The notes under the pieces are model-generated. The model worked only from the letters and a program-made list of their open reading frames with translations. It did not search any database and was not told where the DNA came from. A program made the position numbers and the translations under genes. From the NCBI GenBank assembly GCA_020310875.1, contig CM035414.1, forward strand, positions 192,154,435 to 192,218,434: DNA of 64,000 nt, read 5' to 3'. Within the stretch, counting starts at the first letter, position 1; each line of letters begins with the position of its first letter. Shown here in pieces: positions 1 to 10,229 of the stretch. This DNA comes from Ceratopteris richardii (Eukaryota > Streptophyta > Polypodiopsida > Polypodiales > Pteridaceae).

Positions 1-1
1 A

Positions 2-3000
2 TGGGCAAAGAAGATGAGTGAACTTGAGGAAAGTCTACGAGAAACCAAGGCTAAAATCATAGAGATCACATCTCAACCGCACTCTCACACATTCCCATCG
101 CTACCATCCCCATCACCCTCCATCCCTCCACCCTCTAAGACACCCCACGTAACCCACCCACCACCCCAAGCAGGATCAGTATTAGCTGATCCCACTCCTG
201 AAGACATAGACATGATGCTTAAGGCATATCAGACCAGAATCCAAGAAGGGCCAAACGTCACGGATCATGACAAGTGCTATCCCAGAGCTGACCTAGAGAT
301 AGAACGAACCAAGCTGTGCGCGAAAATGGTCGCATTGGCTCAGACTATGTTTGAAGCCAGTCGCCTTTTCAATTACTCGGGCTCAGCCAAGACGCAATTA
401 CACTTGGATGGATTCCTAGAGAAGTTAGAGGGAATAATTGCAAGATCTGCCAAGGAAGAAAAAAATCAAGAAAAAGATAAAGCAAGCAAAAACATGAACC
501 ATTCCCCATCGGAAGTTTATGTGGCCAATTCCACTAAACCAGACAACTTTCCCTCCTTAGAAAGAATAGAGAGGCTAATTGCACAATCAGAAAAGGAACC
601 TGCCCCTCAAAGAAAGGAAAGGGCAAGAGAACGGATAAGCAAGCCTCTTCAGGAAGCCCATGTGCCTCCTCAAGAAGCTTATCTTCCCCCCCAAAAGGCA
701 CTTGAGCCTCCCTCGAAAGCTTGCGTACCTCCACAGGTTGCCTACATTCCTTCTCAGGGAGCGTATGAGCCTGTTCGGAAAAGTAATAGAATAAGTAACC
801 CTCCCCAGGAAGCTTGTGCTCCAGCCATCTATGAGAACGAGGAGAGAGCCAACGATAGAACAAGCCCTCCTTCCCAGGTTGCTTATGCGCCCAATTCTAC
901 GGAGCCAGACACTTCTTCTTCTATGAATCAGTTTGCACCAGACTTCCTACGAGAGATTCAAGAAGACAAATGGGATAACGAAAGTGAAGTCGCCCCTCCC
1001 TTTGAACTTGTGGATGATGCACACGACCAATTCCCACAAGACATCCCATCTATTTACGGGGAACATGAGAGTACTCAATCTCACGAGAGATTGGACTTTG
1101 AATCTAATTCCATACAAGAGTTACCCCACTTCACAGGACCATGGGAAGCAAAGTCCACCTTTATGAGAGCACCTACAGTCATGGTAAGAAACGAAGATTC
1201 AGTCATACCTAGGAACACAGAGGTAGTGAAGAACACTAACGTGCAGTGCAATCTCAAGTTAGAAGAGCTACTCAGGGTTAGACTTGAATTATGGAAACAT
1301 GTAGCCAAACAAGTACCAGAGATAGCAAAACCTCGTTCCCAGGTAGGATCCCATAGGACAGTGCCAGAAATTCCTTTGGATAAGATAGGAGATATGTGTG
1401 AAGGTGAAGAAGGGAACACCTATCTTCCCATCACCTACCAGGAGTACACCACCAAGGCAATTTTGGACTCAAGTGTAGGAGTTGCAATTGCCACTACTTC
1501 CCTATGGAAGCGTTGGGGCAAGCCGGCACTCAGGCAAACGAGAATGAAATTGCAGATGGCCGATGGTCACATAGAGAGACCCTTAGGATTGCTAGAAGGA
1601 ATAACTCTCACCACTTGTGGTGTTGAGTTTGAGCATAGCTTTGCTATATGTGACTTCAGCAAAAATCATGCATATGAGATGATTTTGGGAAGACCATTTA
1701 TGCGACAGTTGCAAGTGGTACAGGATTGGGGGACCAATTCTTTGTACCTGCAACACTTAGGTGTTACGACCAAAGTCAATCTCAAGGATTACTCTCATAG
1801 AGACGTCCCTCCTATCCAATGGAATCCCATCCATAGAGCCAAAGATGATGCGGAATCTGTGCATTCCATAGGGTCAGGATCCTCATGGATGCATGAAGAC
1901 ACCCACTTATGGATGTGCAAAGTAGCAGTAGAGGAAGAGAAGAGAGAAAAGGCCAGAGAAATAGGTGCAAACGAAACCCATAGACCCATTCAAGACCCAG
2001 CCTATGCACCTGTAGTTTTTCCTGACGAGGAATTTGAACCCCATGGCTGGGCAGAAATTTTGGCAACCATGGACGTAGCCATCAATGAAGAACAATGGAC
2101 CCCTCACTGTGATGAGGATGGCTACGATATTTCAGTCTTCTCCATAGAGCCAATCATGGGAGAGGCAGTTCTAGAAGAATGCGAACCTAGCCCTGATGCA
2201 TTTGAGGATGCAAGTGACTCCGATCTCGAGTCAATCATTATGGACCCACCATTTGCATCAGATGAAGAATACTTCCATGAAGTAGAATTTCAACCCCAGA
2301 GGCATGGAGAGCTTACAAACGATGTAAGATTAGCGACGCATGTAACCCCGAAGGAAGAAGGGAAGAAACGAAAGAAGAGAGAAGTCTCACCAGAAGAGGA
2401 AGAATCTTTGTTTGAGGTCCCAGAAAATTTTAAGAAGTATGAGATAGATGACAGGAGAGTCATGATTAGAATGCCTAAACGAGAGGCACAATCAGGAGAG
2501 GCCTATGATAACAAAGAAACCACCAAGAAAATAGTAGTGGCCATAGAAGAAGGAGAGGAGAGATGCACGTATATAGGCCATGACCTGACAGAAGAAGAAG
2601 AGCACGAATTGATTGCCTTGCTAAGAGAATACAGAGATGTATTCGCTTGGAGTTACAAGGATTTGAAAGGTGTTGACCCGGACATATGCTCACACACCAT
2701 CCCCATGACTTCAGATGCCAAACCCTCTAAGCAAAAGCCTTATACATATAACGATAATTACGCTGCTAAGATCAAGGAAGAGATAGATAGACTGGTCGAA
2801 GCTGGATTTATCTATGAAATTGAGCACACTGAGTGGGTATCACCCATCGTAGTGGTGCCCAAGAAGAATGGCAAACTGCACGTGTGCATTAACTTGAAGA
2901 AGGTTAATGCAGCCACTATTCGAGATAACTATCCGCTTCCCATCACAGAACATCTCTTAGAAAGAGTGGCAGGCAAGGAAGTGTACAGCTTCCTTGATGG

Positions 3001-5866
3001 ATTTTCGGGTTACAATCAAGTAGCCATAGCTCTAGAGGATCAGCATAAGACAGCCTTTGCCACAGAATGGGGCATTTTTGCCTTTAGAGTAATGCCATTT
3101 GGGCTTACCAATGCACCAGCTACCTTCCAGAGGTTGATGTGCCATGTGTTTAAGGAGTTCCTGAGGAAGAGTTTAGAAGTCTATGTTGATGATCTTTGTG
3201 CTCATTCCAATATTAGACAAACCCATATTCCTGAACTCAGACAAATCTTTGACAAATGTAGAGAATATCAAGTCTGCCTGAACCCAGAAAAGTGCATTTT
3301 TATGGTCAGGCAAGGCAAGATTCTAGGACACATAGTGTCAAAGAATGGCATATCTACCGACAAAGAAAAAGTGAGAGCCATAGCAGAGCTACCTAGGCCA
3401 AAGAATGTCAAGGAAGTACAAGCTTTCATGGGGCACTGTGGTTATTACCGACGATTTATACACATGTATGCTGTCATTGCAAAGCCCATGTACGGACTTC
3501 TGACAAACTTTGAGTGGACGGATGAATGTGAGAATTCCTTCCAGGAGCTTAAACGAAGATTGTGTTCAGCACCAATCTTGACCACACCAGATTGGAATAA
3601 GCCATTCCATGTTCATGTTGATGCATCCAATTATGCTATTGGATGTGTGCTTGCACAACCTACTGTAGAAGCCCAGGATTACTCACTCATTGGTGATAAT
3701 CTATATAAGCGTGGTAAAGATGGTTACCTGAGGCTATGTGTCCATGAAAGTGAATATCTCAAGATCTTGGACACTGCTCACCAAGGTGTAGCAGGAGGAC
3801 ACTTTGGACCGGATCGGGTGATCAAGGCAATACTATTTGCGGGCTTCTGGTGGCCTACCCTTCACATGGATGCACATACCTATGTGAAACGGTGTGATGC
3901 CTGTCAGAGGACTCAGTATCCTATACGCAAAGATGAGATGCCACTGAAACCTATGATGGGTGGACGTGCATTCTCTAAGTGGGGAATAGACTTTGTAGGT
4001 CCTATTAATCCCCCAGCTAAGGGTTCTCATGCAGAATACATCATTGTTGCAACAGACTATCTAACTAAGTGGGTAGAGGTAAAGGCTACGACAAAGAATG
4101 ACGCTCAGACAACTGCTAAATTCTTGTTTGAGAATGTCTTCACAAGATACGGGCTACCTATAGAGCTTGTAAGTGATAGAGGCACTCATTTCTTGAACGA
4201 AGTGATTGAAAATCTACTCCAAGAATTCTTGGTAATACACAAGAAGTCTGCCCCCTATCACCCTCAAGCTAATGGACAAGCTGAGAGCACTAATAAGATC
4301 TTATGCAATGTACTGACGAAATTAGTGAACACTAAACGCTCTGATTGGGACAAACAGCTACACCATGCTGTTTGGGCATACCGAGTTGCCTACAAAACGG
4401 TACTGCAAGCCACCCCCTTTCAGTTGGTATTCGGCCAAAACGCCGTGTTACCCTTGGACTTCTTGATCCCTACATTGAGAGTAGCACAAGAGCACGAATG
4501 GACAGGTCATGAGCTCTCCTCTAGGATCTTTGACCTTGAACGATTAGGAGAAACAAGACTGAGAGCAGCTGCAGGAATATATGCAGCCAAGAAGAGACAG
4601 AAGGCATATTTCGATGCCCATGTGAAGGATAAAGGCTTGAAAGCAGGAGATCTAGTCTTAGTCTATACACTGAAACAACACACGAGGAAGCTAGAAAAGA
4701 GAGGCTACGGACCTATGATCATCAATAGGATCTCCACGAGTGGAGCAGTACAATTAGCCACGTTAGAGGGTGATGTTCTCCCTAACTATATTAGCGGATG
4801 CAGAGTCAAGTTGTGTCAGGAACCCCTCACGGAGGAAATGCTCAGCCGACTCAACACTGCTAAGAAACGCAAAGAGGAAGAAAAGCAAATTAGAGAAGAA
4901 GCTCAAGCAGAAGCTTTAGAACGCATCAGAAGGATGAAATTACGAAGGCAAGGTAGAGAGCAGCCTAGAACAAATGACTATGCAGATCAAGGATATCATA
5001 TGGCAATGTGTGAAGTCGCAGGAACAAGCTCACATAGGATAACTGATCGACGTCCTTTCGTAACCTTAGATATAGGACAAGGAAAGAGTGCAAGGACCGT
5101 AAGAGCCTTGATTGACTCAGGTGCAGCCACTAGTGCTGTTAGAATGTCTTACTGTCAAGAGTTGCAGTTAACTGTCAATCCGGTGGAAGCATATCTCATC
5201 GGATTGGGAGGCGTGGAAACCCCTTGCATGGGCGAGGTGGAACTTCCCCTCTACATTCATGATGAGGCAATGACAGTTAAAGTACTAGTGTGTCAAGACG
5301 AGGATCTCACTGAACCTCTTGTCTTGGGTCAAGATTGGATCTATGACCAAGCAGTCAACTTAAACTTAAGAAGTGGACTTCTTCAGGTTTGGGTCAATCA
5401 TAGTCGAATTACAGTAGAGTTAGATAATGGAGCACTCAAGGAACTAGGAAAGGCACAGACTCCTGGTCCTTCCAGGAATACACATGAAGATGACCATGTT
5501 GTTCTTGTCCAAAACTATGTGTTGCAGAGGAATGATATTCGCAAAAAAGGAGTCAGGGATGCAAAGGAACTCCCTTCTTTTCCAAAGGCCAGAAGGAGGC
5601 AACAACCAAAGGTGGATCAAAGGCAGAAGAAGCAGAGTACTACCTATGTCGGGGATCCAAAGTACCTGCGCAGCAAAATGTCCCAGCAAGTGAAACAAGT
5701 GTGGGTGCGGAAAGGCGAACACCCGGTTGCACTCAAGCCAACCACACGGGCAAAGCCTCTTATTAGTAACCAACAACACGACACTAATAAGAAGTCTTTC
5801 GGAAATTCTTCTGCTAACGTGAAATCTATTTGGGTGCCCAAGAAGTCGATGAAGGCTAGCCCATAA
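2..5866 (+). CDS. Ty3/gypsy Gag-Pol polyprotein, 5'-partial, internally deleted
   Basis: The reading frame is open from base 2 (WAKK before the first Met at 14), so the N-terminus and gag lie off the window. Counting from that Met: proline-rich PPQxAY-type repeats at about 205-300; a retropepsin-like domain at about 470-590, with its active-site triad read as DSS instead of DSG and a later ILGRPF motif; reverse transcriptase at about 930-1110 with the catalytic YVDD near 1056; and only the start of RNase H (HVDAS near 1200). Most of RNase H and a first zinc module are deleted in frame relative to the sister copy. An integrase zinc module follows (about 1256-1298), then the DDE core (D near 1323, D near 1385, E near 1422). 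A second aspartic protease (LIDSGA near 1698, LGQDW near 1769) and WVRK/WVPKK motifs end it. Loss of RNase H residues and the altered protease 1 make it non-functional as a whole. Confidence 0.93.
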   Translation, partial: WAKKMSELEESLRETKAKIIEITSQPHSHTFPSLPSPSPSIPPPSKTPHVTHPPPQAGSVLADPTPEDIDMMLKAYQTRIQEGPNVTDHDKCYPRADLEIERTKLCAKMVALAQTMFEASRLFNYSGSAKTQLHLDGFLEKLEGIIARSAKEEKNQEKDKASKNMNHSPSEVYVANSTKPDNFPSLERIERLIAQSEKEPAPQRKERARERISKPLQEAHVPPQEAYLPPQKALEPPSKACVPPQVAYIPSQGAYEPVRKSNRISNPPQEACAPAIYENEERANDRTSPPSQVAYAPNSTEPDTSSSMNQFAPDFLREIQEDKWDNESEVAPPFELVDDAHDQFPQDIPSIYGEHESTQSHERLDFESNSIQELPHFTGPWEAKSTFMRAPTVMVRNEDSVIPRNTEVVKNTNVQCNLKLEELLRVRLELWKHVAKQVPEIAKPRSQVGSHRTVPEIPLDKIGDMCEGEEGNTYLPITYQEYTTKAILDSSVGVAIATTSLWKRWGKPALRQTRMKLQMADGHIERPLGLLEGITLTTCGVEFEHSFAICDFSKNHAYEMILGRPFMRQLQVVQDWGTNSLYLQHLGVTTKVNLKDYSHRDVPPIQWNPIHRAKDDAESVHSIGSGSSWMHEDTHLWMCKVAVEEEKREKAREIGANETHRPIQDPAYAPVVFPDEEFEPHGWAEILATMDVAINEEQWTPHCDEDGYDISVFSIEPIMGEAVLEECEPSPDAFEDASDSDLESIIMDPPFASDEEYFHEVEFQPQRHGELTNDVRLATHVTPKEEGKKRKKREVSPEEEESLFEVPENFKKYEIDDRRVMIRMPKREAQSGEAYDNKETTKKIVVAIEEGEERCTYIGHDLTEEEEHELIALLREYRDVFAWSYKDLKGVDPDICSHTIPMTSDAKPSKQKPYTYNDNYAAKIKEEIDRLVEAGFIYEIEHTEWVSPIVVVPKKNGKLHVCINLKKVNAATIRDNYPLPITEHLLERVAGKEVYSFLDGFSGYNQVAIALEDQHKTAFATEWGIFAFRVMPFGLTNAPATFQRLMCHVFKEFLRKSLEVYVDDLCAHSNIRQTHIPELRQIFDKCREYQVCLNPEKCIFMVRQGKILGHIVSKNGISTDKEKVRAIAELPRPKNVKEVQAFMGHCGYYRRFIHMYAVIAKPMYGLLTNFEWTDECENSFQELKRRLCSAPILTTPDWNKPFHVHVDASNYAIGCVLAQPTVEAQDYSLIGDNLYKRGKDGYLRLCVHESEYLKILDTAHQGVAGGHFGPDRVIKAILFAGFWWPTLHMDAHTYVKRCDACQRTQYPIRKDEMPLKPMMGGRAFSKWGIDFVGPINPPAKGSHAEYIIVATDYLTKWVEVKATTKNDAQTTAKFLFENVFTRYGLPIELVSDRGTHFLNEVIENLLQEFLVIHKKSAPYHPQANGQAESTNKILCNVLTKLVNTKRSDWDKQLHHAVWAYRVAYKTVLQATPFQLVFGQNAVLPLDFLIPTLRVAQEHEWTGHELSSRIFDLERLGETRLRAAAGIYAAKKRQKAYFDAHVKDKGLKAGDLVLVYTLKQHTRKLEKRGYGPMIINRISTSGAVQLATLEGDVLPNYISGCRVKLCQEPLTEEMLSRLNTAKKRKEEEKQIREEAQAEALERIRRMKLRRQGREQPRTNDYADQGYHMAMCEVAGTSSHRITDRRPFVTLDIGQGKSARTVRALIDSGAATSAVRMSYCQELQLTVNPVEAYLIGLGGVETPCMGEVELPLYIHDEAMTVKVLVCQDEDLTEPLVLGQDWIYDQAVNLNLRSGLLQVWVNHSRITVELDNGALKELGKAQTPGPSRNTHEDDHVVLVQNYVLQRNDIRKKGVRDAKELPSFPKARRRQQPKVDQRQKKQSTTYVGDPKYLRSKMSQQVKQVWVRKGEHPVALKPTTRAKPLISNQQHDTNKKSFGNSSANVKSIWVPKKSMKASP

Positions 5867-6169
5867 TCAAGACAAATTTGGGTGCCTAAGGCTTGCTTGC
5901 GGGCGCAAATAGCTACGCCGAAGCCACAACCTATACAGCGTAACCCATTCACTCGCACAACCGGCATCCACTCGTTTTCAACACTCACGAACACACCAAG
6001 GCCCATGAGCACGAACAGAATCATTTGTAAATGGGTCCCTAAAAGGCCTCATGTTCAAGCTAATACACCTATAATGTTCTCTAGCGTCTCTACGAAACCA
6101 AGAGAAAAACCCATCCACTGCATTTGGCAGCTTAAGACCTGTAATAAACCCCCCGACCGCAATTTGTAA
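5867..6169 (+). pseudogene. In-frame continuation of the Gag-Pol C-terminus past a TAA
   Basis: The frame of the preceding polyprotein stays open for about 100 more codons after the TAA at 5864-5866. It immediately reads SRQIWVPKA, then CKWVPKRP and a CIWQLK variant. These are the same spaced tryptophan motifs that end the polyproteins of the elements at 40899-54269 and 12253-29663. The TAA is therefore most simply a later nonsense mutation, and the ancestral polyprotein ended near 6169. Programmed readthrough is possible but not supported by anything visible. Confidence 0.6.
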
Positions 6170-6334
6170 ATTCACCCCCACTTACTAACTGCATTAGTCT
6201 CCTAGGAATACCCAAGCATTAACTACACCCACTGTCTTCGTGCACTTACTAACCACTAACTCACCATCTACCTCATGTTAATGTTGTAATGTGGACAACA
6301 ACGGATTTATTCTGTCCATTACGATGTTAACTCA

Positions 6335-6353
6335 TGGTTCTATATTCTCACAG
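6335..6353 (+). promoter_or_regulatory. Candidate 3' splice site upstream of ORF3 (element A)
   Basis: A pyrimidine-rich run ends in TTCTCACAG at 6353, about 21 bases before the likely ORF3 ATG at 6375. The intact element at 12253-29663 has a similar acceptor one base before its ORF3 ATG. This is consistent with expression of ORF3 from a spliced RNA. Inferred from sequence only. Confidence 0.4.
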
Positions 6354-6374
6354 AACCAACCAGCAAACAGGGCC

Positions 6375-8780
6375 ATGGCAGAAGCAGGTGCAAGTTCTCA
6401 AGCCGGATCTGGTGCCTAGATTGTGGACATAGAAACACTCCTCCTCGAGCCACATCTCACCGCAAGGCCGCAAGAACTTCAAGCCGTGCATGTGCTCCCC
6501 ATTCAGGATCCTCCTCAAGGGCACACTTCTCAAGTAGGTAAACACGCTCACTGGTTCAGTGATGTCGCGGGACCATTGGGCGATGGAACCTATTTCTGGG
6601 AAGCAGAATTGGAATTTAATGGCAAATGGGGTCGATACCACTTTTTCACGCGCGAGTTTGAAAGCTATCAAAACGCCGAAGTCATGCGATCAGTTTGGAT
6701 CAAAGCGGGTGTGGACAGTTATTTCAGGGTCCACTTACCAAAGCCGGATTTCTTACGATGTTCATATCTGATCAGTACCATCACGCCAAGCAGGGCCAAA
6801 GGAGGCAACAGCACCTTTGTGTTGCCATCACTGCTGCCGGGTCATGAGCTTAAAAGATTCAAGTTGACCCTCAATCTGGTAAGAGAAGCATTGGGTATGT
6901 ATGGCATGCACATCCCAACAGAAAAGGAAACCATGGTTCCAGGTCGAATGAAACACAAAGATCTTAATAAGTTGAAGGATATGGTAGCGATGACACCTAC
7001 CATTGCGCTTCACCTGCGGACCATCATGCAACATTTTGCTTTCCCCGCCCAGGAACGATTCACAATGCCCCCGAAGAAAATATGGTTCAGCTTGTATCTA
7101 GCAGAGATAGAAAGCCTTCCCATCAATGTGCCACACTGGATCATAGATCAGATCCACCTAGCCCATCAAAGGTGGAACAAGAAGCAGAAAAATGTGCTTC
7201 ATGGATGTTGCGCTCTAACAAAGATAATCTACCGATGTCTGGCTTATGACGTGCCTATTCAGAGGGCACTCATATGGCCCCGCACCCAAGAATTCCAAAG
7301 AAGAATATCAGCAGCAGGTCCCCCATCAAAGAAGATGAGGGGGGGAGTACAATTACCCTGTGCTCAACCAAGGGGAGCCACCACTACACCAGAAATTACC
7401 CCTCCCCAGACATGACGCGTTAGGCCATTCACAATCCGGCTACCAAGACCAAGCACAGAGGGGCCTAATCTGGTGTTTCCACCCGTCCCTTCAGATCTGG
7501 AATTCCCACAAGGTTTTACTCTCAACGATCTCACGGATGAAGAAGTGGCTAGACTGATCTATGACTCTAATCTCGAGACGGAAGCTCAGGAACCACAACC
7601 CCAGACAACAACAGCAGCCCCCACCCGACCAGAGGTGGTAGAAGTCGACGCCGAGGAACAAGAGGCCGAACAAGAAGAAGAAACCTACGAGGAACAAGAA
7701 TATGACGAGCTCTCCGAGCTGGCAAGTGCCCCTGCGTATTCGGCACAAATCAAGAGACTATATCGAACCATGCAACTGGTTCAAGAACAGCATAAGATGT
7801 CACTGGAATCGGGCAAGAAACTCATGAACCAGTTGCTAGCTGAGGAAGGTGTGGACGAGTTGTTCATTGAGTCCATAAACCTTCATGCCGACGCAGTAGG
7901 ATTGGATGAGGCCATCCATGAGGCAATGGCCTACATTCACAGATTTGAGAAGAGGGTTCCCGTTCGTCCCAGGAGGTCCGGGAAACAAATCCATACCAAT
8001 GTATCAGCACCAGGAGAGACAACGCAAGCAGAAGAATATCAGGAAGCACCACTGTCACCACCATCCCCACCTCGCACTACACAATTCACTCCACCACATG
8101 ACACTAGCACTACCACGTTCACTACCACTACCATTGTCATGGGCATCCCACTCTCTCCGGGAATCCAATTCGGGGGAGTCACCATGCCCACTTTCACCAC
8201 TCTGTTCACTGACGTCACATCCACTCCACCCACGATCCCCATCTACACTGTCACTCAAACAATTGACACGATGGAAACGTCTCCTGCCACAGCACCGCTC
8301 CCTCCCCCCATGCCACCTTCATCTCCCATACCCCCTCCACCCACATCCCCACTTGCGTCCACATCATTCACAACTCCCATTCCCGCCCCCATTCCCCCTG
8401 CATCTTCACCCCTCCCAGCATTATTTAATGTAAATAGCATATTTTTAGCATTAAATCAATGTGTATATCAGCTTCAGAATGAGTACAGAGCGCTGGACGG
8501 CCGGTATCAACAACTGACAACACACCATCAGGACTTACAAAGGCAATTTCACATTCTACAAGAGGAAAATGCAGAAGTGAATCAACGCTATACAACGCTT
8601 GAGAAGGCTCACCAAACACTATTGGAGACACCACAACCATCAACAGAATCAGGTGTAAAACAACTAGAAGCTTTGCTCGAAGTATACCAGGCCGATAACC
8701 TGCGAGTCAGACGCAACTTGGCGCTACTACGGAAACATATGGCCACAGCACTGGAGGAGAACAAAAGACTGCAAAAACAA
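6375..8780 (+). pseudogene. Extra 3' gene (ORF3) of element A, two nonsense codons, truncated
   Basis: One frame runs from ATG 6375 to about 8780, broken only by TAG at 6417-6419 and TGA at 7413-7415; both could arise from CAG or CGA by C-to-T change. The N-terminal part (to about residue 310) has HWF near its start and shares motifs with the minus-strand ORF3 at 13142-17635: RFTMPPKK against RYTMPHKS, LTKIIYRCL against LTKIIYHVL, and a following PPSKK/PPKK. An acidic and proline/threonine-rich linker follows, then a coiled-coil region (LQNEY, GRYQQL, TLEKAH) that again parallels the other ORF3. The last codons lie at the rearrangement joint, so roughly the C-terminal half is missing. No signal peptide or membrane segment is seen, so it is not envelope-like. 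Function unknown. Confidence 0.75.
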
Positions 8781-8786
8781 GTACAC
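8774..8786. other. Inverted junction between ORF3 of A (+) and gag of A' (-)
   Basis: Rightward ORF3 coding sequence stops being recognisable and leftward gag begins within a few bases. On the minus strand gag matches the sister gag through SYVYL and then diverges at about 8780. No LTR end, target duplication or PBS lies at the joint. This is a rearrangement of element internal regions, or an assembly join, not a normal insertion boundary. Confidence 0.7.
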
Positions 8787-10229
8787 ATATGATCTTAGTT
8801 TGGTACTTAGTAGTCCATCCAAGAATAAGGCTACTTGCTTGGCTGGTGTGGGTAACTCCGAAACAGGGCATCTTTCAAGATATTGCCTAAATCTCCTTCC
8901 TGCAAGTCTTACAGTCTCTTGCGGGGTTTGCTTGAAGCTGTGAATCAGCGAGGAGGTATTATGCCTTATGCCACTCTTAGAGAATTCAATAATGAAAGCC
9001 TCTAGGAGTTGCTCTATGCTCCTGAACTGCCTCTCATTTAGTGGCTGAAACCATGTCAGGGCAGTGTTCCTAAGGGTCAGACCAAAGGCATTGTACTGCG
9101 TGAATAGATCCTCCACTTGTTCAGCTCTCAGGACTTGCCTAAACTCAGCCACATGATCGTATGGATCTCCAGTGCCATCGAAGTAGTTCTTCATGGACTT
9201 AACTAGCTGAGTCGGTCTCAAAGTCCTTGTGTGCTCTCTAGGTCGTGGTAGAGGGAACTCATCCGCGTTTCTTTGATTCCTGTGAGCTCTAAGTATCTCA
9301 AGTTCTACTCTATTTGTTTCCTTCCTCGTTCTCTCTCTTCCCACTGGGTTGGCAAAGCTTACTTCTGGTCTATCTCTACTTTTGTCTCTTTGCATTCCAT
9401 GAGCTTGGGATGTTCCAGCTCCAGGGTGACCATAGGATACATTCGATCTTGGTTGGGGGAAAACAAATTCACCTTTCCAAGTGTAAGCATGCCTATCATT
9501 TTGTGTCACCACAAAGATCCTCTCCGAAGCGTGATCTAAGTAGGTCACTCTGCCTGGGCTATCAGGATCCTTAAACTCATAGATCATGATTGATCCTATA
9601 TCAGTTGGCTGATCAGGTTTATACCTCCAAAAGGCTTCGTCAGTTTCTCGATTGAGAAGCAAATCTATGCACTTGTTGTCTTGGGGAACCCATTCAGGTG
9701 TGATAATCCTAGTGAGAACAGATTTGCCTCGGGGTGTTCTAGGTTCTACTCCCATGTTTCCTTGTTCTAAGTCACCTAAGTCCGCTTCTGAGATTACATT
9801 CCCAAATTCATCTGTCCTGTCTAGGTGACTGGTGACTACGTATATGGTTCCTTCTTTGTCCAGGTATGCACCGTTTTCAAACTTGACAGCTGGGTGCTCT
9901 AGTCCTATGGATTGGTCAGGATTCTTGATCTGTACTACAGATCTTCCTAGGCCGTCCTCATAGATGCTAGCACCTAATCGGTTGGTCCTAAGGTATTCCA
10001 ACTGTGTTTTGTAAGGGCCTTCTACCCTATACAAGTATGGCTCACCTGAACTTCCAGTAGGTCTTTCCATGCCTTGAGACATCCCTAATTCACTGGTATC
10101 AGAGCTAGGGTAATGCGAGTGGTGACTCAACTGCTGGGCCCAAGACCTTGCAGCGTGATTGACACTAGCCTCTGAAGACCTATGGCTTTGTCTCTCTCTT
10201 ACTAGGTGTCGTCCTGATCTAAGGTTCAT
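8781..10229 (-). pseudogene. Ty3/gypsy Gag, 5' part, truncated
   Basis: Starts MNLRSGRHL at 10229, almost the same start as the gag at 43154 (MNLRSGRHL) and like MILRSGNKI at 25937. An N-terminal domain (TQLEYLRTNRLG, SIYEDG) is conserved in all three. A retrotransposon Gag domain follows (DPYDHVAEF, FGLTL, WFQPL, SLIHSFKQ, RRFRQYLERC). The match to the sister gag ends at SYVYL (about 8780); the last 16 residues of the open frame to 8727 come from the antisense of ORF3. The zinc knuckles and all of pol are missing from this fragment. Gag would form the particle and package element RNA. Confidence 0.85.

Larger units (their letters stand above)
1..8780 (+). mobile_element. Ty3/gypsy element A (3' part; truncated both sides)
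   Basis: Plus-strand internal region of a large LTR retrotransposon. It holds pol (with the tail of gag off the left edge), a C-terminal motif tract and an extra downstream gene. No LTR, PBS or 3' polypurine tract of this copy is in the window. It stops at about 8780, inside the extra gene, where minus-strand gag of a related element begins. Its pol is closely similar to that of the element at 40899-54269. Several nonsense codons and an internal deletion show that it is no longer autonomous. Confidence 0.9.

Noticed and set aside
7335-7352. Polypurine tract within ORF3 of element A (GATGAGGGGGGGAGTAC)
   Set aside because: It resembles the 3' PPT of element C but is followed by coding sequence rather than an LTR. 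Best explained as Lys-Met-Arg-Gly-Gly codons.
7906-8433. Plus-strand 175-aa Pro/His-rich frame
   Set aside because: Shadow of the ORF3 Pro/Thr-rich linker in another frame.
8774-8786. Autointegration (self-integration) product
   Set aside because: Integrase-made joints should carry an LTR terminus at the joint; none is present here.
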